NCBI RefSeq assembly: GCF_000015645.1
Contig: NC_008816.1
Span: 620,001 to 684,000 of the forward strand
Direction of reading: 5' to 3'
DNA length: 64,000 nucleotides
Source: Prochlorococcus marinus str. AS9601
GTDB lineage: Bacteria > Cyanobacteriota > Cyanobacteriia > PCC-6307 > Cyanobiaceae
Part shown: piece by piece, positions 45,247 through 52,437 of the stretch
Layout: the number at the start of each line of letters is the position of its first letter
How positions within the stretch are numbered: the first letter of the stretch is position 1
Position numbers and translations under genes: made by a program
Notes under the pieces: generated by a model
The model's input: only the letters and a program-made list of their open reading frames with translations
What the model was told of the DNA's origin: nothing
Database searches by the model: none

Positions 45247-45912
45247 ATGTCGACTTATCTAATTACAGGATCAAATAGGGGTATTGGATTAGAACTATGT
45301 AGACAAATTCATAAGAGGGGAGATAATGTAATTGCAACGTGTAGGAAAGCTTCAAAAGAACTTAGAGATTTAGGAGTGAGAATTGAAGAGAATATAGAAA
45401 TTTCTTCTGATGAGTCGATAACAAATTTGTGTAAAAAACTATCCGGAGTTAATTTAGATTGCTTTATTCATAATGCAGGAATTTATGAATTTAATTCTTT
45501 CGAAAACTTAGATAAAAAAAGTATTTTGCGGCAATTTGAAGTCAATGCATTGAGCCCAATATGTATGACTCAATCACTTAAACATTTTTTAAAAAGATCT
45601 TCTAAAGTTGCTTTTATCACGAGTAGAATGGGATCTATTGAAGATAATACATCAGGAAGTTCTTATGGTTACAGAATGTCTAAGGTTGCCTTGTCCATGG
45701 CAGCAAAATCACTTTCCATAGATTTATCAAGGGAAGATATTTATGTAGCTATTTTGCATCCTGGGTTAGTGAGTACAAGAATGACTGGCTTTACAAGAAA
45801 TGGAATAAGTCCTGAAGAATCAGCAAATGGCCTTTTAAAACGTATTGATTCTTTAAATAAAAATAACTCGGGTACTTTTTGGCATGCTAACGGAGAAGTT
45901 TTGCCTTGGTAA
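45247..45912 (+). CDS. Short-chain dehydrogenase/reductase
   Basis: 221 residues. The cofactor motif is LITGSNRGIGLELC (TGxxxGIG, ~5-18), NNAG is represented by FIHNAGIYEF, and the catalytic Ser, Tyr and Lys are TSRMGSIED, YGYRMSK. Probably NADP-dependent (GSNRG). Substrate unknown. One of only two genes in the island encoding more than 200 residues. Confidence 0.88.
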   Translation: MSTYLITGSNRGIGLELCRQIHKRGDNVIATCRKASKELRDLGVRIEENIEISSDESITNLCKKLSGVNLDCFIHNAGIYEFNSFENLDKKSILRQFEVNALSPICMTQSLKHFLKRSSKVAFITSRMGSIEDNTSGSSYGYRMSKVALSMAAKSLSIDLSREDIYVAILHPGLVSTRMTGFTRNGISPEESANGLLKRIDSLNKNNSGTFWHANGEVLPW

Positions 45913-45999
45913 TATAAATATATTTATATTGAAGAGATTTATATCTTTAATTTGTTAAAAAATTTTTAAATTTTTAACGAATTTCTTTCCTTGTTTAAT

Positions 46000-46224
46000 T
46001 CTTTTGGTTATCTTTAGAAAAATATTAGTAAAGGAGGTGATTCATTGTCGTATCTACCGAAAAATGCGGTTATCAAAGGGGCCGTGAATTCAGTATCTTC
46101 ATCACATTCATCGGTCTCTTTTTCTTTGATTAAGAAAAAAGGTTTTATAATCAACAGATTTATATAAATCAGTTACTTAATAATTAAAAGCTCTGCCTCT
46201 CATGAAGTTGCAGGGCTTTTTTTA
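46000..46224 (+). ncRNA. Candidate short transcript with extreme Shine-Dalgarno and own terminator
   Basis: The 340 bases between the SDR gene and the next gene are not empty. AAAGGAGGTGAT at 46030-46041 matches 12 bases of the complement of the 16S rRNA 3' end. ATT 46044 or TTG 46045 are placed well for it, giving ORFs of 28 (VVSTEKCGYQRGREFSIF...) or 40 codons (SYLPKNAVIKGAV...). A terminator follows at 46189-46223. It could be a small mRNA, an attenuator or a regulatory RNA; start and strand use are inferred. Confidence 0.45.
46189..46223 (+). terminator. Intrinsic terminator of the short transcript
   Basis: AGCTCTGC (46189-46196) pairs with GCAGGGCT (46210-46217) around a 13-base loop, followed by a run of T. 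It faces the minus-strand microprotein operon ending at 46253, so it may act in both directions. Confidence 0.8.
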
Positions 46225-46252
46225 TGAATTTAAATAATCTTTAAAATTTAGG

Positions 46253-46354
46253 CTATCTTTTTTGGCCGAAGTAAATTAAAGCTAAAAAAGATAAAGTGCT
46301 TACCAAAGCGATTAAGTACCACCCAGTTGAGGAGTTGCTAGTTACTTCGTTCAT
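46253..46354 (-). CDS. 33-residue membrane microprotein (fourth in operon)
   Basis: MNEVTSNSSTGWYLIALVST then LSFLALIYFGQKR: a hydrophilic Ser-rich start, one span and a basic end. ATG 46354 directly abuts the stop of the 29-residue gene. Confidence 0.6.
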   Translation of the reverse strand: MNEVTSNSSTGWYLIALVSTLSFLALIYFGQKR

Positions 46355-46444
46355 TTATTTTGATTTATCGGAGGAATTGATTATTTGAGTGAAAATCACA
46401 ATGGATATCATTAAAAAAACTAAAAGGATGTAAGTTACGTTCAT
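46355..46444 (-). CDS. 29-residue membrane microprotein (third in operon)
   Basis: MNVTYILLVFLMISIVIFTQ then IINSSDKSK: one span with a polar tail. ATG 46444 immediately follows the stop of the 84-residue gene; its own stop abuts the next ATG. Such packing is hard to explain unless both are genes. Confidence 0.6.
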   Translation of the reverse strand: MNVTYILLVFLMISIVIFTQIINSSDKSK

Positions 46445-46699
46445 TTATAGAAAAATGCTAATTATTAAAAAGATTATTCCTAGAACTACAGTAACAACTG
46501 CTCCATCTACTAATAAGTCTTTCCATGTATAACTTTTAAGCATCCTTGTTTTATCTTCTTCACTCATAAGGTTCTTTAACCACGTCCAATCTAAAAGCTG
46601 TGTCAAGGCAACACCAAAAATTAAATGACCAAACAAAATACCAATTAGATCAATTCTAGAAATATCTTTAGTGAGACTAGTAATAATAAAAAAGTCCAC
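46445..46699 (-). CDS. 84-residue two-span membrane protein (second in operon)
   Basis: GTG 46699 overlaps the preceding stop by one base (TAGTG). Spans at ~18-36 (LIGILFGHLIFGVALTQLL) and ~66-84 (GAVVTVVLGIIFLIISIFL), with a charged loop MSEEDKTRMLKSYTWKDL. Unknown family. Confidence 0.65.
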   Translation of the reverse strand: MDFFIITSLTKDISRIDLIGILFGHLIFGVALTQLLDWTWLKNLMSEEDKTRMLKSYTWKDLLVDGAVVTVVLGIIFLIISIFL

Positions 46700-46926
46700 T
46701 AGCTTTTTTCTTTATTAGATAAGGCTCCACCTTCTTCTTTGTATTTTTCCCAAGCTTCACTTATTTTCGCTTTAGAGAAATTTTGTTTTCCCTCAGTGAA
46801 TTTATTTTTGAGGTTATTTAAACTATTAGTAAGTTCTTTTTTTGTTGGTTCATCAAGAAAGTTTGATGTTAATTTCCATAAATACCAGCTACTAGCTAGA
46901 AGAAGAATTAATCCCAGTAATTGCAT
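46699..46926 (-). CDS. 75-residue anchored helical protein (first in operon)
   Basis: Span at the N-terminus (LLGLILLLASSWYLWKL) then a long amphipathic helix (EPTKKELTNSLNNLKNKFTE...) ending GGALSNKEKS. Heads a four-gene unit with no gaps. Confidence 0.65.
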   Translation of the reverse strand: MQLLGLILLLASSWYLWKLTSNFLDEPTKKELTNSLNNLKNKFTEGKQNFSKAKISEAWEKYKEEGGALSNKEKS

Positions 46927-47018
46927 ATTAGTTTTTTCCCATACTACAACTTTTCAAATGGTTTCGATAAATTAATTTATTTAATACCTGTAAAAATTTT
47001 TTTTGACCTAAATAAAAA

Positions 47019-47174
47019 TTAAAACTTTAACCAGTGGAAAAATATTCTATCAAGTAGCCATATAGTTAGACCCCCTTCCAGGAAAGCCAACCAATACATC
47101 CCATAATCAGAAAATCCCATTTGCTCTTTTACTGTTTTAATTAATTTTTTGTGAGCTTGAATGAGATCTTTCAT
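47019..47174 (-). CDS. 51-residue membrane microprotein
   Basis: MKDLIQAHKKLIKTVKEQMG, then a Trp/aromatic span MYWLAFLEGGLTIWLLDRIF. ATG 47174, 15 bases after the zinc-finger gene's stop on the same strand. Strongly patterned residues suggest a real conserved gene; family not known. Confidence 0.6.
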   Translation of the reverse strand: MKDLIQAHKKLIKTVKEQMGFSDYGMYWLAFLEGGLTIWLLDRIFFHWLKF

Positions 47175-47188
47175 GAAGAACAAAATTT

Positions 47189-47440
47189 TTAAACCTGCTG
47201 ATTTTCTTTTATTAAGAATCCCTTACCGTAACAAGATAAACAGGTTTTAGTTTCATCTAATGTAATTCTTAGAAAACCTGCTCCATTACATCTAAAGCAA
47301 TTTACTTTAGAAGTTGAGTAAAGTTTTGACTTAATTTTAGCAGCACGGTTTAAGTAAGAAACAGTTTCTTTACGACCGTTAGCTTGAGCAGCTTTATTTA
47401 AAAGCTTTTTATAACTGACTTTTAGTTCTTGGGTATTCAT
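47189..47440 (-). CDS. Small DnaJ-type zinc-finger protein
   Basis: 83 residues. The C-terminal half has CFRCNGAGFL and CLSCYGKGFL, two CxxCxGxG repeats as in the DnaJ zinc domain and related cyanobacterial factors (BSD2-like). The N-terminal half is basic and helical. No J domain. May bind partly folded proteins or act in assembly. ATG 47440. Confidence 0.78.
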   Translation of the reverse strand: MNTQELKVSYKKLLNKAAQANGRKETVSYLNRAAKIKSKLYSTSKVNCFRCNGAGFLRITLDETKTCLSCYGKGFLIKENQQV

Positions 47441-47733
47441 CTTTTAAAAGAAACAAGGGTTCGGATACAGGGAAAATAATTGTTTATATAATTAAAAAAA
47501 ATAGAAATTTTCCGCTTATATTTCTGATCAGATCTCTTATGGAGATTAGAATAATATAACTAGAATTTGCTTTATATGTTTAGTATCTGGAGTATTCACT
47601 TGTATATTTAATATAAATTTTATATTTGACAAATTAAAAATATTTTGGGTAATCATTCAAGAAATCATTGTTTCGTTCTAGAAAGGAATTTTTAAAAATT
47701 TTGTTGTTTAAAAAATTTTTTAGCTCTAATGAA

Positions 47734-47859
47734 TCATCCAGCCTTTTTGAGGTTTTTTACTAAAAAATCATTTTCATTAGTAAGAACTTTGAGTTTAGAT
47801 TTTTCCAACTCTTTCTTGATTTCGGGGTTTAAATCCTTTTTTGTCTCATTTAGATTCAT
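47734..47859 (-). CDS. 41-residue coiled-coil-like microprotein
   Basis: MNLNETKKDLNPEIKKELEK then KLKVLTNENDFLVKNLKKAG. Lys/Glu-rich helix. Its end resembles the 57-residue protein at 43746. ATG 47859. Confidence 0.5.
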   Translation of the reverse strand: MNLNETKKDLNPEIKKELEKSKLKVLTNENDFLVKNLKKAG

Positions 47860-47920
47860 ATGAATTGTGCTTAAGATTATTTAAAAGACAGTTGAGATCA
47901 TAGTGATCCCAAAAAAAATT

Positions 47921-48032
47921 TGTGGATAGTTTTTTCTTAAAAGAAGATAATATTTTATTTTGCACATAGAAATTCAAATTTAATCAACATATTGTGGAAA
48001 AACCTGTTGAAAAACGCTTAAAAAGTGGATAA
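47921..48032. other. Cluster of DnaA-box-like 9-mers
   Basis: TGTGGATAG (47921), TGTGGAAAA (47993), TGTTGAAAA (48005) and AGTGGATAA (48024), all in one orientation within 112 bases of a gene-free spacer (47860-48145). TGTGGAAAA is the reverse complement of the cyanobacterial DnaA box TTTTCCACA. Could be a DnaA titration or regulatory site; chance in AT-rich DNA is not excluded. Confidence 0.4.
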
Positions 48033-48145
48033 CTCTTCGGGAGCATTATCAAAACAAGCTTTTCTGGAAAAAATTTTAAGTATTAATACTTCATCAAAAA
48101 AAATAAAATATAGTTTAAAAAGTAACAAAATCTCTTGTTATAACT

Positions 48146-48244
48146 ATGGGATCATTACTTTTTAAAAAAGATAAATTTTCTATACCAGAAGCTCATGTTG
48201 ATAAAAAATTCAAAAAGTTTTTTCTGCATGATGTATCAAATTGA
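48146..48244 (+). CDS. Possible 32-residue protein
   Basis: MGSLLFKKDKFSIPEAHVDK then KFKKFFLHDVSN: basic, soluble. ATG 48146. Only ORF shape supports it. Confidence 0.35.
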   Translation: MGSLLFKKDKFSIPEAHVDKKFKKFFLHDVSN

Positions 48245-48331
48245 AAATTAAAGTGAAGAAAAATCAATCTAAACTTGAAATTTTTAATTTTTGTCATAGC
48301 TGATTAAAAATTGTTTAATTCGGTTTTCTCT

Positions 48332-48391
48332 ATGGCAACAATTCCCAAACGCAAGATTAATCAAATAGGTTTGTATGAGTTAAATATTTAA
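48332..48391 (+). CDS. Possible 19-residue peptide upstream of the 78-residue gene
   Basis: MATIPKRKINQIGLYELNI, ending one base before the ATG at 48393. It could be translated just ahead of that gene, but the support is weak. Confidence 0.3.
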   Translation: MATIPKRKINQIGLYELNI

Positions 48392-48392
48392 A

Positions 48393-48629
48393 ATGACAGA
48401 AGAAAAAAAGGATTCAAAAAAATGTTCTGGAAAGAAAAACATTATGTTTGCCTATGGTTTTGTACAACTTGGTTCTAGTTTCGTATCGGCAATAGCCTTA
48501 GCTGCAATCGCTTTTGGATTCTGTTCAGTAAAAAAGGAATCTAAACTTTTTAATAAATGTGTTGCAGAAATAATTGAAGATGGTGGCACCAATTTTGAGG
48601 CCGTAAGGTATTGCAATGGGGGCAATTAA
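48393..48629 (+). CDS. 78-residue membrane protein with late Cys pair
   Basis: Basic N-terminus, a span at ~22-46 (FVQLGSSFVSAIALAAIAFGF), then a short domain with FNKCVAEIIEDGG and VRYCNGGN. Architecture resembles the 85-residue gene at 40716. ATG 48393. The next gene begins 21 bases later. Confidence 0.6.
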   Translation: MTEEKKDSKKCSGKKNIMFAYGFVQLGSSFVSAIALAAIAFGFCSVKKESKLFNKCVAEIIEDGGTNFEAVRYCNGGN

Positions 48630-48650
48630 ACCCCCTCTCAGATTAATTAA

Positions 48651-48893
48651 ATGGATTCAACTTGTGATTTGATTATTGATTCTTTAAAAGAAGAGCCAGT
48701 TGGAGAAACTGATCATTTTATTTGGTTCATAACAGATATTGGCATTGTTGCCCTATTTAAAAGAGAGGAAAACTTTGAAACTTATAGTTCGAATGTTGAA
48801 ATTGAGGCAAATAAAATTGCTTTAGACATAACTAAAGAAGAAAAAGAGTACCTCAAAATAAAAGAGAGACAGCTTTTCTTGTTTTATTCATAA
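48651..48893 (+). CDS. 80-residue acidic hypothetical protein
   Basis: MDSTCDLIIDSLKEEPVGET then FIWFITDIGIVALFKREENF and a charged C-terminus. Soluble, possibly alpha/beta. Not recognised. Probably co-transcribed with the 78-residue gene. Confidence 0.55.
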   Translation: MDSTCDLIIDSLKEEPVGETDHFIWFITDIGIVALFKREENFETYSSNVEIEANKIALDITKEEKEYLKIKERQLFLFYS

Positions 48894-48913
48894 TCTAGGA
48901 TTTAGTTCTTGAT

Positions 48914-49108
48914 TTAGTAAGATGGCTCAAGGTTAAAGGCAGGCTCCATAATATTGTTATCGCTAATTAATTCGTAGGTTAGCTCTTTATTTAGGGCATT
49001 TATATAAGATGTATAAAGTTTTCCCCAAACAAATTCAAATTCATCTTTACTTAAATTCTTGAAAAGAATTTCTCCTTTGAAATAAATGTGATAAGAATCA
49101 TTCATCAT
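48914..49108 (-). CDS. 64-residue hypothetical protein
   Basis: MMNDSYHIYFKGEILFKNLS, then FVWGKLYTSYINALNKELTY. Acidic and mixed alpha/beta, with the pattern 'xIYxKGxxLFKNLSxxEFxxVW' seen in small cyanobacterial proteins I cannot name. ATG 49108 (second ATG 49105). Confidence 0.55.
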   Translation of the reverse strand: MMNDSYHIYFKGEILFKNLSKDEFEFVWGKLYTSYINALNKELTYELISDNNIMEPAFNLEPSY

Positions 49109-49201
49109 GGAAAATTAATCTTATCCTTTTTAACGCAGTGAGATATGTATGCAGTATTAGGTGCTACTAAAAAGATATTTATATTTGGAATTCAAATACT
49201 T

Positions 49202-49513
49202 TTAGACTATCCTTGTATTCATTTTTTGTTTTTTGAATAATCCGACTGTCTCATCAAGATCCATACACGGCTGAATACTTATATCCATTAACCTTCTCCA
49301 GGGATGCCATTGCTTCCAAATTGTCTCAAGAGAATCTGCACTTACTACAGAATGTCCAATCCCATTTTGAACCATAAAAATCCAAGAATGAACCTCATAG
49401 TTTTCAGGTCTGTTTTGGGGACCACCTGATTCGTACCAATTAATTAGCATTTCTGCCCCTTCTTCTTGATCCTCGCCATCTGTAAATTCGTAGGAAATCA
49501 AATACCTTTGCAT
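49202..49513 (-). CDS. DUF3303-like protein
   Basis: 103 residues from ATG 49513 (a TTG at 49528 is in frame). MQRYLISYEFTDGEDQEEGA, WYESGGPQNRPENYEVHSWI and DSLETIWKQWHPWRRLMDIS suggest a ferredoxin-like dimeric alpha/beta fold of the DUF3303 type. Function unknown. Confidence 0.6.
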   Translation of the reverse strand: MQRYLISYEFTDGEDQEEGAEMLINWYESGGPQNRPENYEVHSWIFMVQNGIGHSVVSADSLETIWKQWHPWRRLMDISIQPCMDLDETVGLFKKQKMNTRIV

Positions 49514-49613
49514 ATAGATATTATTCAAATCTCTAAACTATTTTAACTCTAGATTTAGATATTGCCTCCCAATTTAATTAATGCTATGAAGCTTATAGAA
49601 GAGATTATTTTAA

Positions 49614-49718
49614 ATGACCGAAAGATTTGGGAAAATTAAAAAGAATATTTTGACTAATTTATCTTTTATAAATAAGACAATTTTGAAGTATTTCCAAAAC
49701 CATGATCTGTTTGTATAG
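49614..49718 (+). CDS. Possible 34-residue protein
   Basis: MTERFGKIKKNILTNLSFIN then KTILKYFQNHDLFV. Basic. No support other than an open frame in a ~280-base spacer that otherwise holds only AT-rich sequence. Confidence 0.25.
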   Translation: MTERFGKIKKNILTNLSFINKTILKYFQNHDLFV

Positions 49719-49795
49719 CTCCAGTTAACAGATAAAATTTGATACTTTTTAAAATTCCTGAAATTAGTTAACATATTTGTACTATATAGATACCG

Positions 49796-50179
49796 ATGAT
49801 AAATAAAAAGGATAGTGGTGATCCAGTTGATAATTTAGAGTACGAAAAAGTTCTAGAGGAAGAAATAATTAATTCATACGAAAGTAAATTTCAGAAAGAT
49901 CCTGGACCAGACAAAAAAAAGACTAAATTTTACAGACTTAAAAGAACTCCATTAGAAATACTAAATAGGACTTTTTTCTTTTTCTTTATTGGAAGTTTTC
50001 TTTTCTCTTTGTTTTTAGCTTATTCAGAAAGTAAGTTATGGTTCATACTTTATGTAATAAGTGCATTGTCATGTGTTTTCTATACTCCTAATAGAAAAGC
50101 ACTTAAAGAATTAATAGCAGCTTGGCCAAATATAGAGGATCTCATTAAAGGAAGGAGTTTGTGGAGAAAAGGCAAGTAA
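49796..50179 (+). CDS. 127-residue two-span membrane protein
   Basis: Hydrophilic N-terminal 60 residues, spans at ~66-80 (FFFFFIGSFLFSLFLAY) and ~85-100 (LWFILYVISALSCVFY), then a C-terminal helix with PNRKALKELIAAWPNIEDLI. ATG 49796. Two microproteins follow closely on the same strand. Confidence 0.65.
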   Translation: MINKKDSGDPVDNLEYEKVLEEEIINSYESKFQKDPGPDKKKTKFYRLKRTPLEILNRTFFFFFIGSFLFSLFLAYSESKLWFILYVISALSCVFYTPNRKALKELIAAWPNIEDLIKGRSLWRKGK

Positions 50180-50186
50180 ATAGATT

Positions 50187-50279
50187 ATGAAACCTTTAAA
50201 TGCATTTAAAAAGTGGTTATTAAATATTCTTGTGCCATACATTGAGGGAACCAACAAGAAAAAAGAGGATAAAAAATGA
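50187..50279 (+). CDS. 30-residue basic microprotein
   Basis: MKPLNAFKKWLLNILVPYIE then GTNKKKEDKK: amphipathic helix with a Lys-rich tail. Seven bases after the 127-residue gene. Its stop overlaps the next ATG (ATGA). Confidence 0.55.
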   Translation: MKPLNAFKKWLLNILVPYIEGTNKKKEDKK

Positions 50280-50413
50280 GTTTAATAAAGGTCGGGATTA
50301 TAGTTGAAATTTTTTTGTTTGTGGGAGTTTTTTTATGGGTTAAGGAACTAAATAGTAAACAAAATAGGCAACCATCTCTATCAAAAAAAATAATAAAAAA
50401 TCTCAAATTTTAG
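50276..50413 (+). CDS. 45-residue membrane microprotein
   Basis: MSLIKVGIIVEIFLFVGVFL then WVKELNSKQNRQPSLSKKII and NLKF: one span and a basic tail. Overlaps the 30-residue gene by four bases, so the three genes from 49796 look like an operon. Confidence 0.55.
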   Translation: MSLIKVGIIVEIFLFVGVFLWVKELNSKQNRQPSLSKKIIKNLKF

Positions 50414-50496
50414 AATTTTGATCACAAAATAAGGAATCTTTAATAAAGAGATCAAATTTATGGGAAAATTCTTTACTTTTTCCTCTCACTTTGTGT

Positions 50497-50889
50497 ATGA
50501 AATCGGTTAGAACATCTACATCGTTATTAAAAAATATGGTTTCCTCCATCCAAGGTCTTGCTCCAATAACTAATCCATTAAATAGTGTCTTAGTGGAAAA
50601 GAAGCTAATAAATGTTGATCAAAAGTTTATTCAACTTGTTTCTCTGGCAGAAGGGTTACCTCGTACAGAAGTTATTGAAAGTGGTAGAAATTATTGGAGG
50701 GGTGTTTGTAGAAGCTTAATTTTTAGATTTCCAGATGACCTCGAAATTTTAAAGCTTGATGTGAGAAGTTATGTAGATAGATCTAAAGGAATTATTCAGA
50801 TAAGATCTGCAGCAAGATTAGGGCAATCAGATTTAGGCGTTAATCTAAGAAGAGTGGAATACTTGTTTAATCAATTGGAGAAATTTTAA
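50497..50889 (+). CDS. DUF1499 family protein
   Basis: The DUF1499 signature is clear: DLEILKLDVRSYVDRSKGII then QIRSAARLGQSDLGVNLRRV, with RTEVIESGRNYWRGVCRS before it. 130 residues from ATG 50497; ATG 50491 and ATG 50539 (MVSSIQGLAP) are other possible starts. Function unknown. Confidence 0.78.
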   Translation: MKSVRTSTSLLKNMVSSIQGLAPITNPLNSVLVEKKLINVDQKFIQLVSLAEGLPRTEVIESGRNYWRGVCRSLIFRFPDDLEILKLDVRSYVDRSKGIIQIRSAARLGQSDLGVNLRRVEYLFNQLEKF

Positions 50890-50966
50890 TTAATCTGTTT
50901 TTTATAGATTTAAGGTTCTTTTTACTAAATAGTTGTGCTTTAATTCATAAGAATATTTGAATTGCC

Positions 50967-51098
50967 ATGGTAAAGATAATTTTAGTTGGAATTATTGTCG
51001 CGCTTGTATATTCTCAACCGGACCTTCGTCTTACGGTCGCTGATTGGTTAAAAGCAGCTTCTGATTTTCTTATTGAATCGGTACAAGTAAAACCTTGA
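50967..51098 (+). CDS. 43-residue membrane microprotein
   Basis: MVKIILVGIIVALVYSQPDL then RLTVADWLKAASDFLIESVQ: one span, then an amphipathic helix. Codon use (CCG, CGT, GTC) is less AT-biased than neighbouring microgenes, which supports a conserved coding sequence. ATG 50967. Confidence 0.6.
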   Translation: MVKIILVGIIVALVYSQPDLRLTVADWLKAASDFLIESVQVKP

Positions 51099-51117
51099 AT
51101 TAATTTTTAATGAAGCA

Positions 51118-51204
51118 TTAAATAAGACCTGAGACAGTAATCATTTGTTTAATGCATAGAGCTACGAAAATAAATATTATTATTCTGCTTAATATATATT
51201 TCAC
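51118..51204 (-). CDS. Possible 28-residue membrane microprotein
   Basis: GTG 51204: VKYILSRIIIFIFVALCIKQ then MITVSGLI. One span, like the 28-residue gene at 44256. It fills the ~180-base gap before the channel gene. Confidence 0.4.
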   Translation of the reverse strand: MKYILSRIIIFIFVALCIKQMITVSGLI

Positions 51205-51281
51205 TTAAACAAATAAATAGTTTTAGGAACATAATAGAAAATTTTTTTGAAATTTTTGAATAGTTAACGATAATAAGGGAT

Positions 51282-52337
51282 ATGAAGCTTAGATTATTTG
51301 AGTTCTATTTTATTAAAGACTATTTAAGGCCTTGGTTTGGTCTTATTTATTCTTTATTCTTTTTGTTTTTTTTAGGTGCAATTGGCTACCGAATAACAGA
51401 GGGATGGGAATGGAGTGATTGCTTATGGATGGTTCTGATCACTATAACCACTATTGGTTTTGGAGAAGTTCAACCTTTAAGTCCTGAAGGCAGGATAGTA
51501 ACTGTTTTAGTAATCGTTGGCGGATTGATCTTTATTCAATTTACCTTTCAAAAAGCTGTTAGATTATTCGAATCCGGCTATTTTCAAAGAGTAAACGAAT
51601 TACGTTTTAAAAGACTTCTTAGAAAAATGGAAAATCATGTAATTTTGTGCGGATATGGGAGGGTTGGTCAGGAAATATCTAACCAAATAAAGACGCAAAA
51701 TATTCCAATTATTGTTGTTGAGAGCGACGAAGATAGAAAAAAGATTGCTGAAGAAAATGGTTTAGAAGTTCTTTGTGCTGATGCAACTCTTGATGAGACG
51801 TTAAAACTGGCAGGATTAGAAAAATGCAAAAGTTTGGTCGTTACCCTACCTAATGATGCTGCAAATTTATATGTGGTTTTAAGTGCTAAAGGGATAAGAG
51901 GTTCTATAAGAGTAATTGCAAGAGCTGGAACTGAAGAAGCTGCAAGTAAGTTGAGATTAGCTGGTGCAAGTATAGTTGTAAGTCCTTATATTGCTGCAGG
52001 AAGAGCAATGGCTTCAATGGCTTTAAGACCAATCGCGATTGACTTTCTTGATCTGCTTGCAGGAAGTGAATGTGAGATTGAAGAATTTGAATTAAGTAAT
52101 GATATTAGTCTTTTTGAAACAGCAGAGAAAAGATCACTCTCTGAACTTGGAATAGGGAAAAAGAGCGGTGCAAAAATATTGGCTATCAAAGAAAATGAAA
52201 AATTGTTCACTAATCCTGGAGGTAACTTTATACTTCAGCCAGGTCAGGTATTAATAGCATTTGGTAGTAAAGAACAACTAAATATTTTGAACGGATTATT
52301 AGGAAATCTTGTAGTAGCAGTAGAGCTATTGAAATAG
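51282..52337 (+). CDS. Potassium channel protein with RCK/TrkA domain
   Basis: 351 residues. Two membrane spans flank a pore loop with selectivity filter TITTIGFGE (~TxGxGE), then an RCK_N/TrkA-N Rossmann domain (VILCGYGRVGQEISNQ, ~117-132, with the IVVESDED strand) and a C-terminal RCK_C part ending FGSKEQLNILNG. Resembles MthK-type channels; expected in the plasma membrane. ATG 51282. It marks the right edge of the microgene island. Confidence 0.92.
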   Translation: MKLRLFEFYFIKDYLRPWFGLIYSLFFLFFLGAIGYRITEGWEWSDCLWMVLITITTIGFGEVQPLSPEGRIVTVLVIVGGLIFIQFTFQKAVRLFESGYFQRVNELRFKRLLRKMENHVILCGYGRVGQEISNQIKTQNIPIIVVESDEDRKKIAEENGLEVLCADATLDETLKLAGLEKCKSLVVTLPNDAANLYVVLSAKGIRGSIRVIARAGTEEAASKLRLAGASIVVSPYIAAGRAMASMALRPIAIDFLDLLAGSECEIEEFELSNDISLFETAEKRSLSELGIGKKSGAKILAIKENEKLFTNPGGNFILQPGQVLIAFGSKEQLNILNGLLGNLVVAVELLK

Positions 52338-52437
52338 ATATATCAAGAATAATTTGATATATAAATCTTTCAATTTTTAAATTTCTTTAAGGCTATCAAT
52401 TAACTTTACAATTAATAAACTTATTTCTCATTACTCA

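Noticed and set aside
49761-49795. LexA-like box before the gene at 49796
   Set aside because: TTTGTACTAT has one half-site, but the second half does not fit the consensus.
52338-52437. Pho box before pstS
   Set aside because: TTAA words occur at 12-13-base spacing, not the regular 11 expected, and such words are common in this AT-rich DNA.
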